Positions 16,982 to 25,460 of a stretch of 64,000 bases of DNA are shown here, piece by piece. Numbering within the stretch: position 1 is the first letter of the stretch; every line of letters begins with the position of its first letter. Position numbers and translations under genes: made by a program. The stretch covers positions 273,553-337,552 of the forward strand of contig DAIDIG010000002.1 of NCBI GenBank assembly GCA_027459485.1. The letters are read 5' to 3'. The notes below the pieces were generated by a model. It did no database searches and was not told the origin of the DNA. It worked only from the letters and a program-made list of their open reading frames with translations. Source of the stretch: Bdellovibrionales bacterium. GTDB lineage: Bacteria > Bdellovibrionota > Bdellovibrionia > Bdellovibrionales > UBA1609.

Positions 16982-18883
16982 GTGACCGAAGCCAATCGAA
17001 TCGATATTTTGAAAGCGCGAGTACGGGAATTACCGAATCACTCGGGCGTGTACCTGATGAAAGCCCATGCCGAAAAGGTGATTTATGTCGGTAAGGCCAA
17101 AGATTTGCGCGCGCGCGTTCGCTCGTACTTTAACGGCCAAAAAAATATAAGCCCGAAGACGCAGTATCTCGTCGCGCAAATCGAGCACATCGACTACATC
17201 GTGACGAAAACCGAAGTCGAAGCGTTTCTGCTCGAAGCGTCGCTCATTAAGAAGTACAAGCCTCGGTACAACATTCGTCTCAAAGACGACAAAGCGTACC
17301 CGTACGTTCGGGTGAGTATGAAAGATCCGTTCCCGCGGTTTTATCTCGATCGTAAAGTGCGGGCCGATGGCGCGTTGTATTTCGGGCCTTACACCTCGGG
17401 GCTTTTTGTGCGCGAGACCATTCGATTTTTGAACCGCACGTTTCGCATTCGAGATTGCACGGACGGTTTTATGCGGGCTCGGACGCGCCCCTGTTTGACT
17501 TACCAGATCGGTCGCTGTTCGGGGCCGTGCGTGAAATTGATCGATCGGCCGGCCTATGCGCTCGATGTTGAGAGTGCGCTCGATTTTTTGCGCGGTAAAA
17601 ATAAAAAAGTGATCGCGGAGCTCACGAAAAAAATGAAGCAGGCGGCCGAAGATCAGCGGTTCGAAGCCGCGGCGAAACTCCGCGATAGCGTCGAGGCGAT
17701 TCGCGCGATTCTTGAAAAGCAAATTGTTGTGAGCGCCAAAGAAGATCTCGATCAAGACGTGATCGCCTTTTTCGGTGACGAACGCGGCACTCTTATCGAA
17801 ACACTCCACATTCGGGCCGGCCGTGTTATCGGCAATCGCTCGCAATTTGTGCCGAAGCTCAACCCGCGCGACGAAGGCGAGGACCCGAAAGAATGGATGA
17901 CCTCATTTTTGAATCAATATTATGCCGAGAATGTGGTGCCCGATCAGATTGTTCTACCGGCCGATCTGAGCGACGATATTTATAAACTCCTGCGCGAAGT
18001 GTTCGTTAGCCGAAATCAAAAGCCGGCTCAGTTTATTCACGCGCTCGATCGTGAGCAAAAAAAGCTAATGGAGATGGCCGAGAAAAACGCTGAGAGTCAC
18101 TTTCAAGATCACGTCAACAAGCAGACGAATGTCACACGCATTCTCGAGGAGATTCAGGGTAAATTTCAACTACGCGCTCTGCCCATTCGAATCGAGTGTT
18201 ACGATATTTCGAATTTTCAGGGCGAAGAAACGGTCGCCTCGCAAGTTGTGTTTGAAGACGGGCAACCGAAGCGCTCCGACTATCGTCGGTATAAGATTCG
18301 AACGGTGGAAGGCTCCAACGACTTTGCCTCGATGAAGGAGGTTTTGGAGCGGCGGTTTCGGCACACCGAGTACGACGACCCGCAACTCGTGGTGATCGAT
18401 GGCGGCAAAGGGCAGTTGGGGATGGCGCTAAAGGCGCTCAAAGAAATCGGGCGCGAAGACATCTCATGCGTGGGCCTTGCGAAGGCGCGGGCCGAAGGTG
18501 AATTTCATGAGAAGGATATCCGCCATTCCGAAGAGCGATTTTTTCTACCCGGCCGGTCGAACCCCGTGACATTTGCGCCGAACAGTGAAGCACTTAAGAT
18601 TTTAGTCGCGCTCCGAGACGAGGCCCACCGTTTTGCTATTACGTACCACCGTAAACTGCGCGATGAGGCGTTGTTTCACAGTCAGCTCGATGAAATTGAC
18701 GGACTCGGCGAGAAAAGAAAGCTCGCACTGCTCAAGCACTTCGGTTCGGTGAGCGCGATAGCTTTGGCGAGCCTTGACGAGATTGCCTCTGTTCAGGGCA
18801 TGAACAAATCGGTAGCCAAAGCGGTGATCGAAGCGCTGAGCGTTTCTCAGAACGGCAACGAAGGCCTTTCGGAGCCTGATTAA
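16982..18883 (+). CDS. uvrC: Excinuclease ABC subunit C
   Basis: A 633-residue UvrC, which makes both incisions around a lesion held by UvrB. The N-terminal GIY-YIG nuclease has SGVYLMK and VIYVGKAKDLRARV. A UVR motif (QRFEAAAKLRDSVEAI) follows at about residue 220. The C-terminal RNase H-like nuclease domain contains RIECYDISNFQG and VIDGGKGQL, and the tail has two helix-hairpin-helix motifs (IDGLGEKRKLALLKHFGS, VQGMNKSVAKAVIEAL). The start is GTG 16982 with GGGGAG close upstream. Co-located with uvrB; uvrA is not in the window. Confidence 0.95.
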   Translation: MTEANRIDILKARVRELPNHSGVYLMKAHAEKVIYVGKAKDLRARVRSYFNGQKNISPKTQYLVAQIEHIDYIVTKTEVEAFLLEASLIKKYKPRYNIRLKDDKAYPYVRVSMKDPFPRFYLDRKVRADGALYFGPYTSGLFVRETIRFLNRTFRIRDCTDGFMRARTRPCLTYQIGRCSGPCVKLIDRPAYALDVESALDFLRGKNKKVIAELTKKMKQAAEDQRFEAAAKLRDSVEAIRAILEKQIVVSAKEDLDQDVIAFFGDERGTLIETLHIRAGRVIGNRSQFVPKLNPRDEGEDPKEWMTSFLNQYYAENVVPDQIVLPADLSDDIYKLLREVFVSRNQKPAQFIHALDREQKKLMEMAEKNAESHFQDHVNKQTNVTRILEEIQGKFQLRALPIRIECYDISNFQGEETVASQVVFEDGQPKRSDYRRYKIRTVEGSNDFASMKEVLERRFRHTEYDDPQLVVIDGGKGQLGMALKALKEIGREDISCVGLAKARAEGEFHEKDIRHSEERFFLPGRSNPVTFAPNSEALKILVALRDEAHRFAITYHRKLRDEALFHSQLDEIDGLGEKRKLALLKHFGSVSAIALASLDEIASVQGMNKSVAKAVIEALSVSQNGNEGLSEPD

Positions 18884-18886
18884 GCA

Positions 18887-19144
18887 TTACTGTAATTCAT
18901 GCTCAGATTGGCGCGTGCGGATATTGCACCCCTCGCAAAAGGCGTCTTCGCGAACCTTCTGGTCGACGAAATGAGTGACGTTCGTGAGCAGCAGTTCGCC
19001 GCCACACAGCGGACAATTGTGGTGGTCGTCAAGAAATACAGTGCGCCAGTCGATCGCTTCGAATTCAGCAACGTTGGTTGCCGGGGCTTCGACGGCGGGA
19101 ACAATGTTGACGTCTATGCTGGCAATTTTTTTAGATTGTTCCAC
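18887..19144 (-). CDS. Small zinc-ribbon-like protein
   Basis: An 85-residue hydrophilic protein with two Cys pairs, CPLC (in HNCPLCGGEL) and CEGC, about 27 residues apart, the spacing of a zinc ribbon. The open frame extends to 19357, but GTG 19144 is preceded by AAAGGAG and gives a sensible N-terminus (MEQSKKIAS), so it is taken as the start. No family is recognised. It ends four bases from the uvrC stop on the other strand and its start faces the nfeD-type gene, with a shared 127-base region. A nucleic-acid- or protein-binding adaptor is possible. Confidence 0.6.
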   Translation of the reverse strand: MEQSKKIASIDVNIVPAVEAPATNVAEFEAIDWRTVFLDDHHNCPLCGGELLLTNVTHFVDQKVREDAFCEGCNIRTRQSEHELQ

Positions 19145-19271
19145 GGTAGCTCCTTTGCGCGCTTGAATAGCGGTTTGAATCGCGCTCAAGGAATTGATCG
19201 GAATTCGCTGACTCAACTTGAGACATTTTTTGGTTGTTCGAGGTCGAGCCCAGCGGTACGTTGTTCGGGCT

Positions 19272-20999
19272 ATGGGGAATTCGAATCCGGCTTTTGTATA
19301 TCTGCGTGATGTTTTGGGGCTCAAGGGGGTGCCGAAGGGAGTAACCGCGCGTGTCACTTCTCACGAACCACCCCGAAAAGACGGACTTGGCGCCACCCCG
19401 GCCGATGATCTCGAATCTTGGGAATATGACGTAGCTGTACGAACGTCGAGGTCGCTCACTCACGATGAAACTGCACTCGCTGAGAAAATGCTCCACGCGA
19501 TCGATTGCCAGAAAATTTTGTGGTGTACGGGTGAAGCTGCCACTGAAACCGATCGGGCCAAAGCTGTTGTCATTTTTGGTGAAGCGGACGTGAAGCTGGG
19601 CGAAAAAATTCTGCGCTTGCCCGATCTCGCGACATTTTTCGGCGCCGATGCGCATGTGCGCGGATTAAAGAAATTCGCATGGGAGCAATTGAAAAAATTC
19701 AAGCAGGCTTTTTTTATGGTTGCCTTGATTTTTTTCGCGACGTTCGCGGGGCATTTTGCGCATGCGCAAGAGTCGAGCTGTGTACTTCAAACGACGCTCG
19801 ATAATGTGATTGGTCCAGCGAGCCTCGATCTCATCCAGCGCGCGAAAACTCGCGCAGTTAAAAGCCATTGCGGTGCGGTCTTGCTTTTGATCAACACCCC
19901 CGGCGGCAATTTGCAAAGCACGCGCTATATTGTCGAAGAAATTTTGAATTCACCTGTGCCTTTTCTTTGTTACGTGTACCCCCCGGGCGGTCACGCCGGC
20001 AGCGCGGGGGCGATCATCCTCCAAAGTTGCCACCTCTCGGGAGCAGCCGAGGGTACAAACATCGGAGCCGCAACGCCCATCGACGAAACCGGCGCCAATA
20101 TCCCGTCGGATTTAAGAAGAAAAATATTGAACGACACGGTGGCGTGGGTCACGTCGCTTGCGCGTATGAGAGGCCGAAATACGCAATTTGCAGAAGACAT
20201 AATTCGGCAGGCCAAAGCCGTCAGTGCGCAAGATGCGTTAAAGCTGAACGCGATTGAATTTGTCGGGACCACTCCCGAAGAATTTCTCAAGTTTGCCGGC
20301 ACGCGCACTCTTCAACTTGAAAATCACACGAAGGTACAACTGCACCCCGGTCGAATCATCGTGTTCGAACATGATTTGCGCTTTCAAGTGATGGACATCT
20401 TAATGAATCCGCAAATCGCGTATCTTTTATTAATGGGTAGTCTTGCGCTGCTGTACTTCGAAATCACTCATCCGGGATTTGTCGCGCCGGGGGTGCTTGG
20501 CGGTCTCGGGTTGATCATCGCTTTGGTGGCCATGCACATGATGGATGTGACGTGGGGAGCTGTGCTGCTCATTCTTTCGGGGATTGGCCTTTTGATCGGC
20601 GAGGCGTTCATGCCGACATTCGGCATCGTAGGTTTGGGCGGGGTCGCGGCGTTTTTTATGGGTAGTCTCTTTTTGTTCGATTACGGCACGACGGGTTTTG
20701 CCTTGCCGCTTTTCATCATTTTACCGACGGTGATTTTTCTCGGCGCTCTTTTACTCGGCATCGCGTATTTAGCCTTTTCAGGGCGCAAGCGAAAAAAGCT
20801 CGCCGGTTTCGGCGCGTTGGTCGGCAGGCGCGGCCGAATTAGCGAATTACGCGACGGTGATGTAAAGCGCGGCTATGTCGAGGTCGACGGCGAATTGTGG
20901 CGATTTGAGAGTGAAGATTCGTTGACGATTGGTCAAACAGTCCAAATTATAAACCATAACGGCTTTACTTTAAGAGTCGGCCGAGAGCAAAGGAGCTAA
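19272..20999 (+). CDS. NfeD-like membrane serine protease with extra N-terminal domain
   Basis: One uninterrupted frame of 575 codons. Residues about 1-145 form a soluble domain whose end (ILRLPDLATFF, KKFAWEQLKKF) recalls the small uracil-DNA-glycosylase-like or HolD-like proteins; this is a guess by eye. From about 140 it is a long-form NfeD: a signal sequence ending AHA, a ClpP-like part with GGHAGSAGA (catalytic Ser) and RRKILND (candidate Lys), four to five membrane helices and a C-terminal OB-fold (VGRRGRISEL). An internal TTG at 19689 would begin a perfect signal peptide (MKKFKQAFF), so NfeD may also be made separately. The stomatin-like gene follows 3 bases later. ATG 19272 is chosen because a -35/-10 pair (TTGTTC 19234, TACGTT 19257) lies just upstream. 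Confidence 0.8.
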   Translation: MGNSNPAFVYLRDVLGLKGVPKGVTARVTSHEPPRKDGLGATPADDLESWEYDVAVRTSRSLTHDETALAEKMLHAIDCQKILWCTGEAATETDRAKAVVIFGEADVKLGEKILRLPDLATFFGADAHVRGLKKFAWEQLKKFKQAFFMVALIFFATFAGHFAHAQESSCVLQTTLDNVIGPASLDLIQRAKTRAVKSHCGAVLLLINTPGGNLQSTRYIVEEILNSPVPFLCYVYPPGGHAGSAGAIILQSCHLSGAAEGTNIGAATPIDETGANIPSDLRRKILNDTVAWVTSLARMRGRNTQFAEDIIRQAKAVSAQDALKLNAIEFVGTTPEEFLKFAGTRTLQLENHTKVQLHPGRIIVFEHDLRFQVMDILMNPQIAYLLLMGSLALLYFEITHPGFVAPGVLGGLGLIIALVAMHMMDVTWGAVLLILSGIGLLIGEAFMPTFGIVGLGGVAAFFMGSLFLFDYGTTGFALPLFIILPTVIFLGALLLGIAYLAFSGRKRKKLAGFGALVGRRGRISELRDGDVKRGYVEVDGELWRFESEDSLTIGQTVQIINHNGFTLRVGREQRS

Positions 21000-21002
21000 C
21001 CC

Positions 21003-21743
21003 ATGCCTGCCATTATTTTTCTGGTCGTTCTTGCCCTGTTTATTGTCATGGCATCGTTCAAGGTACTGGCGGAGTGGGAGCGCGCTGTCGTCTTGCGATT
21101 TGGTCACTCCACAGGAGTTCGCGGGCCCGGCATCATAGTGCTGATCCCGGTCATCGAAAAAATGTACAGAATCGACACGCGCACGATCGCGATGGATGTT
21201 CAACCGCAAGACGTCATCACGCGTGACAACGTCAGCCTTAAAGTAACGGCCGTGATTTATTTTCGTGTCGTGAGCCCGGAGCTCGCTGTCGTGCGAGTCG
21301 AAGACTATTATTTCGCCACCAGCCAATTGGCGCAAACGGCGTTGCGATCGGTGCTCGGTCAATTCACGCTCGATGATTTGCTCTCGACCCGTGATCGCAT
21401 CAATCATACGCTGCAAGAATCGATGGATAAATCGACCGAGCCGTGGGGAGTGAAAATCACCGCTGTCGAAGTGAAAAACATCGACCTGCCGAAAGAAATT
21501 CAGAGGGCAATGGCGCAAGAAGCTGAAGCCGAGCGTGAGCGCCGGGCTAAGATTATCGCGGCCGAAGGTGAATTGCAGCGTTCTGAAAAGCTGTTCCAAG
21601 CGTCCGAAAAGATTTCGGGTTCACCGTCTGCTCTGCAACTCGCATATTTGCAGGCTCTGACCGAAATTCAAAAAGAAGGCAAAAACACGATTATTCTGCC
21701 GTTACCGCTGGACTTACTAAAGCCCTTTCTCAATAATAAATAA
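21003..21743 (+). CDS. SPFH/band-7 (stomatin, slipin-like) protein
   Basis: A 246-residue membrane-anchored SPFH protein. One N-terminal hydrophobic segment (about residues 2-18) is followed by the slipin motif EWERAVVLRFG, then RIDTRTIAMDVQPQDVITRDNV and the end of the SPFH domain, and a coiled-coil-forming MAQEAEAERERRAKIIAAEGE. NfeD and slipin form a known operon pair; the slipin oligomer is a substrate and partner of the NfeD protease in membrane quality control. An AGGAG ribosome site covers the end of the upstream gene, 7 bases before the ATG. Confidence 0.92.
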   Translation: MPAIIFLVVLALFIVMASFKVLAEWERAVVLRFGHSTGVRGPGIIVLIPVIEKMYRIDTRTIAMDVQPQDVITRDNVSLKVTAVIYFRVVSPELAVVRVEDYYFATSQLAQTALRSVLGQFTLDDLLSTRDRINHTLQESMDKSTEPWGVKITAVEVKNIDLPKEIQRAMAQEAEAERERRAKIIAAEGELQRSEKLFQASEKISGSPSALQLAYLQALTEIQKEGKNTIILPLPLDLLKPFLNNK

Positions 21744-21824
21744 CAACCGGTTCAACGGATGAATCGGTTTGCAAGTGCCGCGCCTTCGTAAAGGGGTTGG
21801 CATTAAATTCCCAAGGAGGGGAAT

Positions 21825-23129
21825 ATGCACAAACTTCGCGCGTGGGCGCGTGTGCTGTACCGGTGTGCCGCCGGCTCAATTTGCATCGGCTTTGCCGCAG
21901 TTTCGAGTGCGACGTCGCCCCGAGTTTTTACGGGGCGGCCGTTTCTTCGCGTGCGGGTTTTGCGCTCTCAGAAAAAAATCGAAATTGATGGATTCGGTCC
22001 GAACATTAACGGTGTGCGGTTAGGTCCCACCCTATTGCCTGTGCATATGCGTGTTCGCATCTCGCGTGAACACGGAATATGGTTCGTTCGCGCCGAGCCT
22101 GGGTCGGGTCTCTTGAATTCGGTCGTGGGTCGGCCCGTCGCGTCTGCGATTCGCTCGAGGGCACCGACACTGACGATTTCTGGAAGCATGTTGAAATTCA
22201 ACGGTCAGTTGCAGCCGCCCGCTGCGGTTGTGCTCGAGGCGCGCTCCAATCGATTCGACGTCGTCGAAAATTTGCCGATCGGCGAGTATCTCGAGGGTGT
22301 GTTGCCCAATGAGATGCCGATTCACTGGCCGATGGCGGCGCTTGAAGCGCAAGCAGTGGCATCGGTCTCTTATGCTGAGGCCGAGTCTCTTGCTCGGGCG
22401 AGTGAAGGGTTTGACGTCGACAACACGGTTGAAAGCCAAGTGTTCAATTGGCAGACGTATGCTCATCTAACTTTCGCGGGTCAGCGTAAAATTGCGCGGA
22501 TTTTATTTGAAACGCGCGGGCGCTTGTTGATCGGCCACAACGGCAAGCCGTACTTGGCGTACTTTCATTCCGATTGCGGTGGGGCGACTGAGCTGCCGCA
22601 AAACGTGTGGGGAAATGGTGCTCCTCAAGGAGTGGTCGTCCATGACTCGTACTGTTTGCTCGATCGGCACAACCGTTGGCATGCGCGCTTGAGTTTAACC
22701 GAATTGCAGAATATTTTTCGCGCGAATTTACACGGTTTCAATGGTGGATTGCGCGGCCGTCGTGGCGAATTGCGCAACATCAAAATTGCCTCGTATTCAC
22801 CCTCAGGTCGCGCCGAGCAATTAACGCTTGCGACTGACGACGGCTCGCTAAAGATCAACGCGCAAGATTTTCGCCGAAAGGTCGGGTACGCGCGCCTCAA
22901 AAGCACATTGTTTTCAATAACCCGAGTGGTGGGTGGTTTTGAATTTAGCGGCCGTGGCTTCGGTCACGGCGTTGGCCTCTGTCAGCACGGCGCGCGGTTT
23001 ATGGCCATGAATGGTTCGAATTATACGCAAATCCTCATGCATTATTATCCGCTCGCGCGGTTGATTGATATTGAGCCAATTCAGTTGCGTGCTCCATTGA
23101 GCGCGACCGTGGTTGCTCAGTCGAATTAG
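21825..23129 (+). CDS. SpoIID/LytB-domain protein (amidase enhancer type)
   Basis: A 434-residue exported protein with a signal peptide ending near residue 28. The SpoIID domain runs from about 140 to the end: IGEYLEGVLPNEMPIHWPMAALEAQAVAS, FHSDCGGATELPQNVWG and GRGFGHGVGLCQHGA. In Bacillus, SpoIID cleaves denuded glycan strands; in Gram-negatives such proteins are thought to act on peptidoglycan in the periplasm. A strong AGGAGGGG site precedes the ATG. The gene is followed convergently by thrC. Family assignment is firm; the exact activity in this organism is not known. Confidence 0.88.
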   Translation: MHKLRAWARVLYRCAAGSICIGFAAVSSATSPRVFTGRPFLRVRVLRSQKKIEIDGFGPNINGVRLGPTLLPVHMRVRISREHGIWFVRAEPGSGLLNSVVGRPVASAIRSRAPTLTISGSMLKFNGQLQPPAAVVLEARSNRFDVVENLPIGEYLEGVLPNEMPIHWPMAALEAQAVASVSYAEAESLARASEGFDVDNTVESQVFNWQTYAHLTFAGQRKIARILFETRGRLLIGHNGKPYLAYFHSDCGGATELPQNVWGNGAPQGVVVHDSYCLLDRHNRWHARLSLTELQNIFRANLHGFNGGLRGRRGELRNIKIASYSPSGRAEQLTLATDDGSLKINAQDFRRKVGYARLKSTLFSITRVVGGFEFSGRGFGHGVGLCQHGARFMAMNGSNYTQILMHYYPLARLIDIEPIQLRAPLSATVVAQSN

Positions 23130-23163
23130 CCTGTGAATCGATCGGCCGCCATTTGGGTAGACG

Positions 23164-24486
23164 CTACTTCCACCCGCGCAGAGCTTCGGCGACGGCCGAA
23201 ACAGTCGGCTCTACCGGCACCGCGTGAGAAGGCCGATCGAAAAGTCGCGTGAGTGATGGCGGCATTTTAAGCGGGCTTGGCCCCGAAGCAAAACGATCCG
23301 TTGAAGAATCTCCAATCAACGGCGCGACAATTTCAGAAAATTTTGTGGGATGAGCGGTCGCGGTGATGATCCAATCCGGAGTTTTTTGATGCTCGCGCGC
23401 GAATACGGCAGTCGCGGTGTGGGGGCACCAGGTTTCTCCCCAATTTTTCTGCCCGTTACGAATGGTTCTTCGAATGTCATCGTCTGCCACGCTCACAGCA
23501 GAGGAAATTTTCTTTAATTCGTGCAAATCGGAGAATAAATTCTGCAATCTTTCAAAGTTACTTGGCGCCCCGACGTCCATGGCATTGGCGAGAGTCGAAA
23601 CGGAAGGGCGAGCTTCGTATTTGCCGGTGCGGTAAAAGTGCGCAAGTGTCGAGTTTGCGTTGGTCGCTATCAAAATTTCTCGGATCGGCATGCCGATTTG
23701 GCGCGCCCAAAATGCTGCGACAGCATTACCAAGATTACCGGTCGGTATAATGAGCCCAGGCGCGTGCCCGGTTTTGTTGCGATACCAGAGCGCCGCCGCC
23801 GAATGGTAAATCATCTGCGGCAGCAGGCGACCGATGTTGATACTGTTTGCCGATGTGAAGTGATACCGTGCTGACAATTCGTGCTCATCGCGTATCCTCG
23901 AGTCTCCCAACAATGTCTTCACAAGCTTTTGACAGTCGTCGAACGAGCCATTGACCTCGAGACTTAAAACGTTTTGGCTCCAGCAGGTGAGTTGTTGACG
24001 TTGCAATGGCGAAACGCCGCGAGACGGAAACAGCACGACGACTTGAAAACGCGGGTGTCCGTCGAACGCCGACGCGACCGCGCCGCCGGTATCACCCGAG
24101 GTCGCTACTAAAATTGTTCGCGGCTCGTGCAACTTGAGATCCATGAAACGCGCGAGAAATCGTGCAGCCACGTCTTTGAAAGCCGCCGTCGGGCCGTGAA
24201 AAAGCTCGAGCACAGCCGTGTCGTCGCGCAGATATTTGAGCGGAACCGGAAAATCGTATGCCGACTCAATAAGAGTTCTCAGCTCGTGCGCCGTTAAGTC
24301 GCTCGACAAAAAGGGAGTTAGAATTTTGTGCGCGATCGCGTGAAAAGAATGATCGGGAATGTCGCTTTCATTCAGATACGGCCAGGACTCCGGCACGTAA
24401 AGCCCTTGATCGGGGGCAAGGCCTTGCTCCACCGCTTCCAGAAACGTGGCCGGTGGGCTCGATTTTCTTGTACTAACGAATTTCAC
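23164..24486 (-). CDS. thrC: Threonine synthase
   Basis: A 440-residue PLP enzyme converting O-phosphohomoserine to threonine. The N-terminus has QGLAPDQGLYVPE; the PLP lysine is Lys104 in FHGPTAAFKD; the phosphate-binding loop is ATSGDTGGA, and PTGNLGNA follows. It is the last gene of thrA-thrB-thrC; its ATG overlaps the thrB stop by 4 bases. Length and motif order fit the family. Downstream it converges on the SpoIID-type gene with 34 bases between the stops. Confidence 0.95.
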   Translation of the reverse strand: MKFVSTRKSSPPATFLEAVEQGLAPDQGLYVPESWPYLNESDIPDHSFHAIAHKILTPFLSSDLTAHELRTLIESAYDFPVPLKYLRDDTAVLELFHGPTAAFKDVAARFLARFMDLKLHEPRTILVATSGDTGGAVASAFDGHPRFQVVVLFPSRGVSPLQRQQLTCWSQNVLSLEVNGSFDDCQKLVKTLLGDSRIRDEHELSARYHFTSANSINIGRLLPQMIYHSAAALWYRNKTGHAPGLIIPTGNLGNAVAAFWARQIGMPIREILIATNANSTLAHFYRTGKYEARPSVSTLANAMDVGAPSNFERLQNLFSDLHELKKISSAVSVADDDIRRTIRNGQKNWGETWCPHTATAVFAREHQKTPDWIITATAHPTKFSEIVAPLIGDSSTDRFASGPSPLKMPPSLTRLFDRPSHAVPVEPTVSAVAEALRGWK

Positions 24487-25460
24487 ATTGCACCTTTTGC
24501 TGGCAAGCGGGAGATATACGCCTGCGAATCGAGTCCCGCCAGTTTAAATTGCGCCTGGATCTCTTTGGCGACCCCCTTCGCCGCAGTGAATGAACGCGAA
24601 AGCGCGAACACGCTAGGACCGCTGCCTGAAATCGAAAAACCAAGACACCCATGCACCGAATACGCCGCACGCTTGGTGTTTTCAAAGGCGGGGATCAAAT
24701 GCTGCCGTTGCGGTTCGATCACGAGATCGCGCAGCGATTCGCCGATCAGTTCAAAATCACGAGTTGAACAGCCAAGAACAAAGCCGGCGACAAGCGCCGA
24801 TTGATGCACATACGTCTGTAGCGTGACGTTGGGGCGAAGAATTTGTCGAGCGGTCTTCGTATCGACGCGTACGTCAGGGTGAACGAGTGTGCAGCACAAA
24901 CCCTTGGGGAGTGGCAAAGTTTTCACCGGCTCCGTAAAGAGCGGCGACGACAAAGTGAGCCCGCCGTAGAGACAGGGCGCCACGTTGTCGGGATGAGCCG
25001 CTCCCGCGCCGAGGCGCTCGCCTTCGAGTGCATAACCAAACAATTGTTCTAACGAGAGCTTTGCGACCTTTGCCGGCCGCAACCGCTTTGGCAGAATCTG
25101 CAAAATCTTCGCCGCCGCGACAACGGCCGCGACTGCTGAAGCGGCCGAACCGCCCATCCCGGAACCGAGCGGTATTCCCTTTCGAATCCGTACGTCAAAA
25201 CCAATCGGTAATTTCAAATCGTCTTGCAAAGTGAGAAGGGCCGCTCCCGCTGTGTTTCCTTTTGCATCGACGGGGATTGCATCGTTACTGAACCCAACGG
25301 CCGGGTCGCTAAATGAAATGGTCATCGCGCGCGACTCAGTGTTGGCAATAAGTTCAACCGTGTCGCCGACGCCATCGATCGCGAGCCCTAAAATATCGAA
25401 GCCGACACCGACATTGCCGATAGACGCCGGCGCGAATGCACTTGAGCGTAACTGCTTCAC
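24483..25460 (-). CDS. thrB: Homoserine kinase (GHMP family)
   Basis: A 325-residue GHMP kinase that phosphorylates homoserine. The ATP-binding GHMP loop IPLGSGMGGSAAS is at about residues 95-107, the N-terminal VGVGFDILGLAI motif binds substrate, and the C-terminal GCLGFSISGSGPSVFAL is the third conserved motif. It overlaps both neighbours by 4 bases (ATGA), so translation with thrA and thrC is coupled. Middle gene of the threonine operon. Confidence 0.95.
   Translation of the reverse strand: MKQLRSSAFAPASIGNVGVGFDILGLAIDGVGDTVELIANTESRAMTISFSDPAVGFSNDAIPVDAKGNTAGAALLTLQDDLKLPIGFDVRIRKGIPLGSGMGGSAASAVAAVVAAAKILQILPKRLRPAKVAKLSLEQLFGYALEGERLGAGAAHPDNVAPCLYGGLTLSSPLFTEPVKTLPLPKGLCCTLVHPDVRVDTKTARQILRPNVTLQTYVHQSALVAGFVLGCSTRDFELIGESLRDLVIEPQRQHLIPAFENTKRAAYSVHGCLGFSISGSGPSVFALSRSFTAAKGVAKEIQAQFKLAGLDSQAYISRLPAKGAM

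Noticed and set aside
17030..17845. 271-aa reverse ORF inside uvrC
   Set aside because: Wholly antisense to conserved UvrC; composition is that of a mirror frame, no ribosome site, no family.
18899..19309. 136-aa forward ORF opposite the zinc-ribbon gene
   Set aside because: The reverse frame has paired Cys and a good ribosome site; the forward frame has no such support.
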